Below are positions 1 to 6,454 of a DNA stretch of 13,373 nt, piece after piece. Position numbers and translations under genes: made by a program. Each line of letters opens with the position of its first letter. The stretch's first letter is position 1. The notes below the pieces were generated by a model. The model was not told the origin of the DNA and made no database searches. It saw only the letters and a list, made by a program, of their open reading frames with translations. The DNA is taken from NCBI GenBank assembly GCA_030595585.1, contig JAUVCY010000016.1:1-13373 (forward strand), in the 5' to 3' direction. This DNA comes from Thermoplasmatota archaeon (GTDB lineage Archaea; Thermoplasmatota; Penumbrarchaeia; Penumbrarchaeales; Penumbrarchaeaceae).

Positions 1-1656
1 ACCGACAACATCGATATCGTGGACGCATACGTGATCTGGTGGTACGACTCGGAACATTTCAACGTCACTCTCATCGAGAACACCACATTCACCGCGGAGA
101 TCGTCCTACCGTACAACCACGTTGGGAACCTTCATTACGAGGTGCATCTCCTGGACACGGAGAACCACGTCATCATCTCCCAGGTCTCCATACCATTGGT
201 GGACAACGACGATCCCGAGCTGATCGGCAATTACACGGATCTTGTAGCCATGACGGGGGAGATCCTCCATTTCTCCCTGGTTGTCAGCGATAACTGGCTT
301 GTGGCCAACGTGTCGGTGAACATAGTTGCCGGGCCCATCCCGTTCACGTGGATCAACCTGACATACGAGGACGGATATTACCGCGGGTCGATAGAGGTCC
401 CCTTTGACGCTTACATGAGGATCTCGGTGAGGTACCATATCGAGGATCACTTCGAGAACATCCTGATAACCAACGTCTCCAACATAACCATCATAGACAT
501 CATACCGCCGTCCATCGAGCCGATCGAGGACATGACGGTTTACGCCAACCGTCTCTTCGAGATCAACGTCAACGCAACCGACAATATCGATCTGTTAGGC
601 GGCATGATCAACAACAACGATCTCCACTGGAACGTAACGAAGTTCCGGGGATCCCTTGGAGAGGTGGGGATCTTCAGCATGACCGTCGTCTTTTTCGACC
701 ACGCGGGAAACAACGCCTCCACGACCTTTATGATAGAGGTCCTTCCCGAGGACCACGACGCCGACGGGGACGGGATGCCCGACCTCTACGAGATCGAGAT
801 CGGCCTTGACCCGAACAACGACATGGACAGGAACGGTGACCCGGATGGGGACAACCTCACCAATCTCCAGGAGTATTTGAACGGAACAGACCCCAACGAC
901 GACGACTCCGACGGGGACGGCATGAAGGACAATGATGAGATCTTTTACGGCCTCGATCCCCTCAACTCCATCGACGCCAACCAGGACATGGACTCGGATG
1001 GAACATCCAACCTGGATGAGATACTGAGAGGTTCCGACCCCACCGTGAAAGAGGGGGACGACGTGGAAATAGATGAGCCAGGTGGAGAGAAGGACACCAA
1101 CCTGATCCCGATGATCATAGGTATCGTCCTTGCCATCCTCATCATCATCGTGATCGTCGTTATGGTCAGGAAGTCAAGAGGCAACATACTGGTTGGGAGA
1201 ACATCAAGAAAGAGAGGTAAGAAGGGGGAAGCCAACGTCTTCATAAGCTACTCGTCCAAGGACGAGGATACCGCGCTCTCAACCTGCGCCAACCTCGAGA
1301 GAAGGAATATCAAATGCTGGATAGCGCCCAGGGACATCCTCTCGGGGGAGAGCTACGGGGGATCCATCGTCAACGCCATAAACGACAGCCTTGTGATGAT
1401 CCTGATCTATTCCCACAATTCAAATGACTCCCCCCAGGTCCTTCGCGAGGTAGAGAGAGCGGTGAGCAAGAAGATCAAGATAATACCGGTGAGGATAGAC
1501 AATACGGATATGTCCCCGGACATGGAGTACTTCATCTCCTCATCGCACTGGCTGGATGCGACATCCCCGCCAATTGAAAAACACATGGATAAGATCGAGG
1601 ACGCCGTCAGGGGAATGCTCGAAGAACAGGGATACGACCCGGATGCGGAGGAATAA
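1..1656 (+). CDS. TIR-domain surface receptor, 5'-truncated by window edge
   Basis: The frame is open from base 1, so the true start lies upstream; 551 residues are visible. Order seen: about 2.5 Ig/cadherin-like modules (residues 1-66, 69-166, 167-249), rich in N-x-S/T sequons and with a recurrent TDN-I-D motif; aspartate-rich thrombospondin-3/calcium-binding repeats (about 251-350, D-x-D-x-D-G); an acidic linker; one hydrophobic span (368-389) followed by R/K; then a TIR domain (about 411-535). The TIR shows FISYSSKDED, a BB-loop-like WIAPRDILSGESY, and SNDSPQVLREVE. E483 aligns with the catalytic glutamate of NAD-cleaving TIRs. The positive charges after the span put the TIR in the cytoplasm and the repeats outside, a Toll-like layout. 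Known family roles are NAD+ hydrolysis or TIR-TIR signalling; which applies here is inference. The upstream neighbour is not visible. Confidence 0.88.
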   Translation, partial: TDNIDIVDAYVIWWYDSEHFNVTLIENTTFTAEIVLPYNHVGNLHYEVHLLDTENHVIISQVSIPLVDNDDPELIGNYTDLVAMTGEILHFSLVVSDNWLVANVSVNIVAGPIPFTWINLTYEDGYYRGSIEVPFDAYMRISVRYHIEDHFENILITNVSNITIIDIIPPSIEPIEDMTVYANRLFEINVNATDNIDLLGGMINNNDLHWNVTKFRGSLGEVGIFSMTVVFFDHAGNNASTTFMIEVLPEDHDADGDGMPDLYEIEIGLDPNNDMDRNGDPDGDNLTNLQEYLNGTDPNDDDSDGDGMKDNDEIFYGLDPLNSIDANQDMDSDGTSNLDEILRGSDPTVKEGDDVEIDEPGGEKDTNLIPMIIGIVLAILIIIVIVVMVRKSRGNILVGRTSRKRGKKGEANVFISYSSKDEDTALSTCANLERRNIKCWIAPRDILSGESYGGSIVNAINDSLVMILIYSHNSNDSPQVLREVERAVSKKIKIIPVRIDNTDMSPDMEYFISSSHWLDATSPPIEKHMDKIEDAVRGMLEEQGYDPDAEE

Positions 1657-1694
1657 ACCGAATATTTCCGGCAACCACTCTCCTCCAGTAGATA

Positions 1695-1732
1695 TTAAAT
1701 ATAGAATGACCACCTTTATAACCAACGGTGAG
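1695..1732 (+). promoter_or_regulatory. Box A and Shine-Dalgarno for the 57-aa gene
   Basis: A TATA-like TTAAATATA lies at 1695-1703. A start about 26 nt after its centre gives a transcript beginning near 1725. GGTGAG at 1727-1732 then sits 4 nt before ATG 1737. This favours ATG 1737 over the in-frame GTG at 1728, which overlaps the Shine-Dalgarno itself. Confidence 0.6.
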
Positions 1733-1736
1733 AACC

Positions 1737-1910
1737 ATGACCAAACCGCAAGAGTGCGTTCCCAACAAGGGGGATTGGGTGATCCTGAAGGATGATGTTA
1801 TCCTCTTCTGTGACCCATCCTCGAAGATCATCATGAAGAAAGCAAAGCAGCTTGATGACGATGAGATCGTCATATCCAAAGAGCCCTCATCAAACCACTG
1901 CTTCTATTGA
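1737..1910 (+). CDS. 57-aa protein upstream of aspartyl protease (DUF5678-like?)
   Basis: A small acidic/basic protein of 57 residues with no membrane segment. It contains GDWVILKDDVILFCD (12-26), a helical KKAKQLDDDE stretch and a C-terminal PSSNHCFY. The pattern of G-x-W-V-x-hydrophobic strands followed by a short helix and a charged strand recalls the small archaeal DUF5678 type, often found beside retropepsin-like genes; that match is from memory and weak. The start was chosen from the GGTGAG site and box A upstream. Its stop (1908-1910) abuts the GTG proposed for the next gene, so the two are probably translated as a coupled pair. A/T-rich compared with the flanking genes, as is its partner. 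Function unknown; substrate, inhibitor or regulator of the protease are all possible. Confidence 0.6.
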   Translation: MTKPQECVPNKGDWVILKDDVILFCDPSSKIIMKKAKQLDDDEIVISKEPSSNHCFY

Positions 1911-1911
1911 G

Positions 1912-2376
1912 GTGAGTCCCATCCAAAAGAAGTTATCTCTATCTTTCAAGTACAGGCCACCTCCTGCTTTACGTAAAGTGTCTGATAGCACTGAAAAAAT
2001 TAACCTCTATCCCCTGATCCCAATTCAGTTATATTCACAGGGTAAACACCCGATGAATTACGAGGCTCTCCTTGATTCCGGTGCCGATGGTATATTCATT
2101 CCAAAAGGACTCGCCGAGGCACTTGGCCTCCAGAAAATTGAAAAGATAGAAACATCAGGCGTATTATCAAAGGGAATATGCTACAAGACCAGGGTAGGCA
2201 TCAAATTGGGAAGAACGAAAGCAAGAAGTGTTGATGTGGGTTACGTTGATGCGGTTTTTCCCGAAAAAGAAGGAGATATACCAATATTGATCGGCAGAGC
2301 CCCGATATTCAAGATCTTTAAAATTACATTTGAGGAATACCTTGATCCGCCATCATTCACTTTGGAACAGGTTTAA
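1912..2376 (+). CDS. Retropepsin-like aspartyl protease
   Basis: A 154-residue protein with a single retropepsin-type module. Seen: an N-terminal strand LSLSFKY, PLIPIQLY (34-41), the active-site motif ALLDSGAD (52-59, D55 catalytic), IFIP after it, and the C-terminal hydrophobic-Gly motif ILIGRAPIFKIFKITFEE (125-142). One DSGA motif means an active enzyme would need to dimerise, as retroviral proteases do. No signal peptide or membrane span, so cytoplasmic. The start is uncertain. GTG 1912 follows the previous stop within TGAGGTG and fits the family's N-terminus. Upstream ATGs at 1852/1855 would overlap the 57-aa gene in another frame and add a sequence that looks non-coding. A GAGGTGA at 1910-1916 would instead point to a non-standard ATC at 1921. 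A/T-rich relative to flanking genes, suggesting a separate history. Substrate unknown. Confidence 0.8.
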   Translation: MSPIQKKLSLSFKYRPPPALRKVSDSTEKINLYPLIPIQLYSQGKHPMNYEALLDSGADGIFIPKGLAEALGLQKIEKIETSGVLSKGICYKTRVGIKLGRTKARSVDVGYVDAVFPEKEGDIPILIGRAPIFKIFKITFEEYLDPPSFTLEQV

Positions 2377-2562
2377 CAAAGCGACCTCGGTCAAATACCT
2401 TCTTTCTTTTTCACCGTGGTGACCATTTGTTAACAGAGAGCATCTCTGGGTGTCCATAATGGTCTTCATACCACATTCCTTACAGGCACCTCTCTCAACG
2501 GCCGTTGATACTTTTTTTTTATAATCTATCGAATAAGGTTTATCAGCTCCATTCTGGTTTTT
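2353..2562 (-). pseudogene. Possible relic of a minus-strand Cys-rich protein
   Basis: A minus-strand frame stays open for 69 codons from the TAA at 2563-2565 to the TGA at 2353-2355, overlapping the 3' end of the protease gene. It reads ...ERGACKECGMKTIMDTQRC... then NGHHGEKERRYLTEVALLN, which looks more protein-like (CxxC...C...HH) than a random frame. No ATG or GTG precedes the Cys pair; the first ATG lies inside it, and no convincing ribosome site is seen. It could be the decayed 3' end of a gene, or chance. Not recognised as any named family. Confidence 0.2.
2495..2520 (+). terminator. 14-nt palindrome followed by T9 tract
   Basis: A perfect 14-nt palindrome (TCAACGGCCGTTGA, 2495-2508) is followed at 2512-2520 by nine T. 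Oligo-T tracts terminate archaeal transcription, so this is a plausible terminator about 120 nt after the protease stop. The palindrome has no loop, so it could equally be a protein-binding site. The rest of 2377-2588 shows only T-rich promoter-like sequence (for example GGTTTATC near 2538-2545) ahead of the zinc-ribbon ORF. Confidence 0.4.
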
Positions 2563-2588
2563 TTAAAAAGAGATCAGGGGAGAACGAA

Positions 2589-2693
2589 ATGGAGATAGAC
2601 TGGAACAGATGCAGATACTGCGGGGAGACCATAACAACGGAAGGTTCACAGGGAACGCTCTGTTCTGATTGCTCGGGGGATCTCTCAGGATAG
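2589..2693 (+). CDS. 34-aa zinc-ribbon miniprotein
   Basis: Thirty-four residues with four cysteines (C8, C11, C25, C28), spaced C-x2-C-x13-C-x2-C: a minimal zinc ribbon, acidic overall. ATG 2589 follows an AGGGGAGA Shine-Dalgarno near 2576-2583. The frame is open further upstream to a GTG near 2505, but that extension (ILFFYNLSNK...) is low-complexity and would run through the T tract, so the short form is preferred. The stop is 35 bp before the GTG of the next gene, whose N-terminal zinc ribbon has exactly the same cysteine spacing. Small zinc ribbons of this sort bind nucleic acids or protein partners in archaea; its target cannot be told from sequence. Confidence 0.6.
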   Translation: MEIDWNRCRYCGETITTEGSQGTLCSDCSGDLSG

Positions 2694-2699
2694 ATAAAT

Positions 2700-2728
2700 C
2701 TTAACTATCCATACATGGATGAGCTGGC
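2700..2728 (+). promoter_or_regulatory. Leaderless promoter, motif shared with the SLC13 gene
   Basis: CTTAACTAT at 2700-2708 is box-A-like. TTAACTATCCA, one variable base and then ACAT-n-GAT continue to 2720. The same sequence (18 of 20 identical) recurs at 6427-6446. In both places a GTG lies exactly 28 nt after the first T (2729 and 6455). This places transcription start at the start codon and explains the absence of any Shine-Dalgarno. Confidence 0.6.
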
Positions 2729-4096
2729 GTGACGGACAAGGATCACCACCGGAGGGCGAAAGACCTCATAGAGGATATGGGGAAGGATCTTCCCGATTGC
2801 CCCAACTGCTCACTGCCGATGTACAGGGGCGATGGAGATACGAGGTACTGCCCCTCCTGTGAACAGACCTACACGAAGGAGGGGGAGAGGCATCTCCCGA
2901 AAGCAGGGAACAGGGTCCCTGTTCCGCTGCTGGTCACCACCATACTGGTAGCCTCCCTTCTCGTCCTGGGGGGAGGATTCATTCTGCTCTACAGGGAGGT
3001 ACAGAACGATCAAAAGGCCGCTTTCGGATCCGTGGCCGACGTCCGCGGCCTGGACCCGCTCCGGGATGTCGACGTCAAATCCATGAGCCGGTCCGAATAT
3101 TTTGACCTGATGGGCGATCGGCTGGATACGGATCGGCTGTGGCAGATGGAACGGCTCTACGAGTGCCTGATGATCATGGACACGTACTGGGACCTGGCCG
3201 ATCTGGAGGTGGAGAGCACCGCGGAGGGGCCCGTCTGCTTCTACGACGATATCTCCGGCAACATCTACCTGATGGATCAGGACGTATCCAGGACCGTCGA
3301 GGAGCTCAACACCTGCAGGGAATACGTAAGAGCCCTTCAGGACCAGCACTACAACATCTCGAGTACGGGGTCCTTTGACCGGGACCTGGCACTCTCCTGC
3401 ATACGAGAGGGAGACGCCCTCTTCACAATGAGGAGATGGGCGGAAAAGGAGCTCAATCTTGTACAGAGGTCGGCCCTGGATATGGACCAGGTCGTCTACG
3501 AGATGTGGATGAGGGAGATCACCCAGCTGGAATATCAGAACTACGTTCTGGGCGAGATATCGCTGTTTCCATACGAGGGGGGAGAGGACTTCGTGGAGCG
3601 CGTCCACAAGGAGGGGGGATGGGAGCACGTGAATAAATTGTTCACGGAGAAGCCACCTCTTTCCTCCGAACAGATACTCCACTTCGACAAATACCTCCAG
3701 TACGAGGAGCCCCTCCAGGTGGAGAACGACGTGGATATCCAGGGGATGGAGCTGATCTTCGAGACTACGGTGGGGGAGAAACTGCTGCTGGAGATGATGC
3801 CGAAATTGAGGGATAACAGGATAGAGAACATATCCGGCATCGGCTGGGGAGGGGACACTTTCTCCTACCTCTCCAACGACACCAACTTCCTCTCCGTATT
3901 CACCACCGAATGGGACACGCAGGACCAGAACACGGGGTTCCACAGCGAACTATCCACATACCTGAGGTGGGGCGGATTCCATCGGGATAACGACATCTAC
4001 GTCAATGGAGTGGAGCACGTCGCCCTGATCAGCAGCGGGAACACCACCACCATGTACCTCTCCGATGACAGGTCGATCATCGATGCCCTAACCTGA
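2729..4096 (+). CDS. Membrane-anchored zinc-ribbon protein with inactivated metallopeptidase-like domain
   Basis: 455 residues. An N-terminal zinc ribbon (C24, C27, C41, C44) precedes a single membrane span (about 65-88). Positive charges before the span suggest N-terminus in, large domain out. The outer domain matches, from memory, the extracellular metallopeptidase-like family with HExxHALQDQ. Matching pieces are FYDDISGNIYL (171-181), REYVRALQDQ (197-206), IREGDALF (226-232), FPYEGGEDFV (280-289), GGWEHVN (296-302), SSEQILHFDKYL (312-323) and GWGGD (372-376). Both zinc-binding histidines of HExxH are Arg (R197, R201) while E198 and the E-G-D motif remain, so it is probably a non-catalytic relative, perhaps binding peptides or another protein. 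GTG 2729 is supported by the leaderless promoter. Its stop overlaps the stop of the convergent J-domain gene by 9 nt. Confidence 0.72.
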   Translation: MTDKDHHRRAKDLIEDMGKDLPDCPNCSLPMYRGDGDTRYCPSCEQTYTKEGERHLPKAGNRVPVPLLVTTILVASLLVLGGGFILLYREVQNDQKAAFGSVADVRGLDPLRDVDVKSMSRSEYFDLMGDRLDTDRLWQMERLYECLMIMDTYWDLADLEVESTAEGPVCFYDDISGNIYLMDQDVSRTVEELNTCREYVRALQDQHYNISSTGSFDRDLALSCIREGDALFTMRRWAEKELNLVQRSALDMDQVVYEMWMREITQLEYQNYVLGEISLFPYEGGEDFVERVHKEGGWEHVNKLFTEKPPLSSEQILHFDKYLQYEEPLQVENDVDIQGMELIFETTVGEKLLLEMMPKLRDNRIENISGIGWGGDTFSYLSNDTNFLSVFTTEWDTQDQNTGFHSELSTYLRWGGFHRDNDIYVNGVEHVALISSGNTTTMYLSDDRSIIDALT

Positions 4097-5422
4097 CCGC
4101 GACCGGGATATCATCTCGTACGCCTGGTTCAACCTCTCGGTCTCCCTTGCCGACAGCTCCTTTATCCTGTCGCTGGTACCCTCGAACTTGTCCGGATGGA
4201 ACTTGAGTATCTCCCGTTTATATCTGGCTGTTATGTCATCCATGGACATGGACCTCGTAACGCCCAGTACGTCGTATGGGTCTATTCCCTCATTTCCAGT
4301 CTGTTTTATGTACACGTTCTTCTCCCTGTAAACTACCTTGGGCATCTCGAGACCGGGCTTTTTCTCCTCCTCGTATGTGCTGGACCTTACCTTTCCCCTG
4401 GGGTTCACGAAATTGCAGGTCACCACCAGGCCAATGTAGAAAACGAAGGATATCAACAGGAAGATATCCATGAAGGAGTAGCCGTTCAGCTGGGGATTTA
4501 GATATATGACCATCGGCAGCAATGACACGATAAGGGTGGATATGGGAAGGATCAATCCCAGCTTTCTAAACCTGTTCCTCCACCAGATGATCCCGAGGCC
4601 GACGTATCCCCCAACGGTGACAACCACAGTTATCACGAACACCCAGAACGGCGAGAATATCTTAAGGTCAGACACGGTGAAGGCGTTGCCGTTGGTTATC
4701 AGCTCGTAGAGGTCTATACTGCGGTCCAGGGATTCACCGGATGGGTTCCGGTGGTGATCGCTCCCCTCGTTCTGCAGGTCCAGGGAGAGTCTACTGTCCA
4801 GATCGAACTGTATGGAGACCACACACCTGCGCATCCTCTCTATCTCTCTGTCCCTCCACATCTCCGCATATCTGTCCCCCTCCTGCGCATGGGGCAGTGG
4901 GATCGATCTGAGGAAGTTGAGATATCGATACTCCATCGAACTAACGCTATCATTGAAAGAAAATGATATCTCAAGGGATAGCGCAAACACGCCGGTAACG
5001 TTCCCCGTCATGTATGACAGATCGCCAATAACGACGTCGGAAGAGGTGTCCAGTATGGATCTGAAAAGCTTCTCCTGGTCAGCCATTTGAGGTCCAAACA
5101 CCTCCATGACACGGATGAGGTTCAGGTTATCATATCTGCCCAACTCCCCGGGCGCCTCCAGGACAGATGGTTCCATGGAGCTGGTCACGGCGGTACCGAT
5201 GTAGAGGTGAAGGCTTCCAGAACCGGTTGAATCCAGCATGAGATCGAAATCCATGAACAGGTCATCCTCTTGGGCGTCAACGCCAGCCCCTGGTAGCAAG
5301 GTAATGCAGATAAGAGAGAGGATTAATAAAAGGACCAGGGACCCGATGAATTGATGGCTAAACCTTATAGTCCCACTCCTCCTTGTTCCTCTCCAGCTGC
5401 TCGGGGATAAGCTGTCTTCCAT
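4088..5422 (-). CDS. Multi-span membrane protein with C-terminal cytoplasmic J domain
   Basis: 444 residues. An N-terminal hydrophobic segment (about 24-45) acts as signal or anchor. Next come an outer region of about 200 residues (N-glycosylation sequons at NVT and NDS), three spans (about 258-280, 287-307, 316-336), a basic linker, and a J domain (about 380-440) with DPYDVLGV, YKREILKFHPDKF and the essential HPD triad at 409-411. The J domain would recruit and stimulate Hsp70/DnaK at the inner membrane face. No zinc or G/F region, so a class C-like J protein. ATG 5422 has GGAGGT 8 nt upstream and overlaps the preceding gene by 65 nt. No other standard start occurs before the hydrophobic segment, so the overlap looks real and implies coupled translation. 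The outer domain is not recognised. Confidence 0.8.
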   Translation of the reverse strand: MEDSLSPSSWRGTRRSGTIRFSHQFIGSLVLLLILSLICITLLPGAGVDAQEDDLFMDFDLMLDSTGSGSLHLYIGTAVTSSMEPSVLEAPGELGRYDNLNLIRVMEVFGPQMADQEKLFRSILDTSSDVVIGDLSYMTGNVTGVFALSLEISFSFNDSVSSMEYRYLNFLRSIPLPHAQEGDRYAEMWRDREIERMRRCVVSIQFDLDSRLSLDLQNEGSDHHRNPSGESLDRSIDLYELITNGNAFTVSDLKIFSPFWVFVITVVVTVGGYVGLGIIWWRNRFRKLGLILPISTLIVSLLPMVIYLNPQLNGYSFMDIFLLISFVFYIGLVVTCNFVNPRGKVRSSTYEEEKKPGLEMPKVVYREKNVYIKQTGNEGIDPYDVLGVTRSMSMDDITARYKREILKFHPDKFEGTSDRIKELSARETERLNQAYEMISRSRSG

Positions 5423-6251
5423 CCTCCAATACCTCCTGCCTCACCTCGGTGAGCATCTTCAGCTGTTGTATCTGCATATCTATCTGCTCACGCTGAAGTT
5501 CCAGGGTCTCCCTCTGCATCGTTATCTGGTACTGCTGCATCTCAAGCTGCTGTTTCTGCTCCGTATCCATCAGGGGCCTGTTCTCGCTTGTCCACTTGAA
5601 CCCATCGATATAGGCCAGGAGCAGCATGATCAGGCCAAGGAGGTTCAGTATCGAGAACAGGATCGCAAACAGCGTGATGATGATCTGGAGGCTCTCCGTC
5701 CACTCTATGTCCTCAAAGAGGATCACGGTGAATATAAGCACAAGGCAGGTGGCTGAGACCAGATAGATGATCAACCCTATCGCACCTTTTGCCTTCCCCC
5801 CGATATCCTTGACGAAGAAGTACATGCCCGTAATGAGACAGGCAGGTACGCAGTACATGAAGAACGGCATCACCAGATAGACCCGTTCGAAGACCCCCAT
5901 GAACATCATCGCCATGATCATGAACGCGGGGGGCAGAAATAACCCGAGGATCCCGAAGAAGAACCCGATCACGGACGACTTGGAGTGCTTCTCACCGTAG
6001 GCTCCCCTTCTCACCAGGGAGAGGCTGAAAACGACGATGATATAGATGATCAATATCGGGGAGAGACACGGCCCCATGGAGAAAATGATGTAGAACGACT
6101 CGAAGAAATAGTCCCCCGATTCAGCCATTATCTGCAGAAGGACCAACAGCAATGCGAGCACAATGAAAAGATGGGACAGGATCATGATCGATATCACGAT
6201 GGTGAACTGTATCAGATGCAGTTTTGCAGGATTTGATTCTTTATATGCCAT
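5358..6251 (-). CDS. Six-helix membrane protein with coiled-coil tail
   Basis: 297 residues. Six hydrophobic helices (about 14-41, 57-80, 95-119, 124-147, 157-179, 188-213) are followed by a charged tail whose Q/E/L/M-rich stretch (about 230-275, repeating M-Q-x2-L and L-Q-R-E-Q-I-D-M-Q) is a strong coiled-coil candidate. An even number of spans puts both ends on the same side, probably the cytoplasm given the R/K after helices. ATG 6251 is preceded by GAGGTG with 7 nt spacing. It is first in a two-gene minus-strand operon, overlapping the J-domain gene; the coiled coil may dock that partner or oligomerise. Family not recognised: no transporter or enzyme motif is visible. Confidence 0.75.
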   Translation of the reverse strand: MAYKESNPAKLHLIQFTIVISIMILSHLFIVLALLLVLLQIMAESGDYFFESFYIIFSMGPCLSPILIIYIIVVFSLSLVRRGAYGEKHSKSSVIGFFFGILGLFLPPAFMIMAMMFMGVFERVYLVMPFFMYCVPACLITGMYFFVKDIGGKAKGAIGLIIYLVSATCLVLIFTVILFEDIEWTESLQIIITLFAILFSILNLLGLIMLLLAYIDGFKWTSENRPLMDTEQKQQLEMQQYQITMQRETLELQREQIDMQIQQLKMLTEVRQEVLEDGRQLIPEQLERNKEEWDYKV

Positions 6252-6292
6252 CGCTCCACCTCATCTTCCCAGACGACATTATATCGATAAAC

Positions 6293-6306
6293 GCATATTA
6301 ATATGC
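6293..6306 (-). promoter_or_regulatory. Palindromic box A of the minus-strand operon
   Basis: A perfect 14-nt palindrome, GCATATTAATATGC, lies 42-55 nt upstream of ATG 6251. As box A it would start transcripts near 6273, leaving a leader of about 22 nt that contains the GAGGTG site. Its symmetry would also suit a dimeric regulator. A second palindrome, CCACATGTGG (6313-6322), lies just upstream. Confidence 0.45.
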
Positions 6307-6363
6307 TTTCTACCACATGTGGCCACCAGTTTGAGCCGATTATCACAAGATCCCTTCCATCTC

Positions 6364-6394
6364 TGGTAAATATCATTTTATATGGTGAATATCA
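6364..6394. repeat. Direct repeat TGGT(A/G)AATATCA upstream of the SLC13 promoter
   Basis: TGGTAAATATCA (6364-6375) and TGGTGAATATCA (6383-6394) are 12-nt repeats with one mismatch, 19 bp apart start to start. A related TTATCACAA lies near 6340. They end about 32 bp before the box A at 6426, where an activator or repressor could bind. Confidence 0.35.
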
Positions 6395-6425
6395 CAAAAA
6401 ATGGGCCCTCGGGAGATAGAGAAGC

Positions 6426-6454
6426 CTTAACTATCCAGACATAGATTGGCGTTC
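6426..6454 (+). promoter_or_regulatory. Leaderless promoter of the SLC13 gene
   Basis: CTTAACTAT at 6426-6434, continuing as TCCAGACATAGAT, matches the element at 2700-2720. The GTG at 6455 is the same 28 nt downstream. It decides the start: an in-frame TTG at 6446 lies upstream of the predicted transcript start. Confidence 0.6.

Noticed and set aside
251..350. Asp-rich repeats as an EF-hand protein
   Set aside because: Repeats have D-x-D-x-D-G spacing without flanking EF helices; they fit thrombospondin-3/dockerin-like calcium repeats.
2810..3943. Long minus-strand open frame (377 codons) opposite the pseudo-peptidase gene
   Set aside because: Its translation is rich in His/Val/Pro/Gln of the kind produced opposite a G/C-rich gene. 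It has no Shine-Dalgarno, and the plus frame has coherent domains.
6401..6430. Nine-codon leader ORF (ATGGGCCCT...) ahead of the SLC13 promoter
   Set aside because: It ends within the box A element and would lie upstream of the predicted transcript start.
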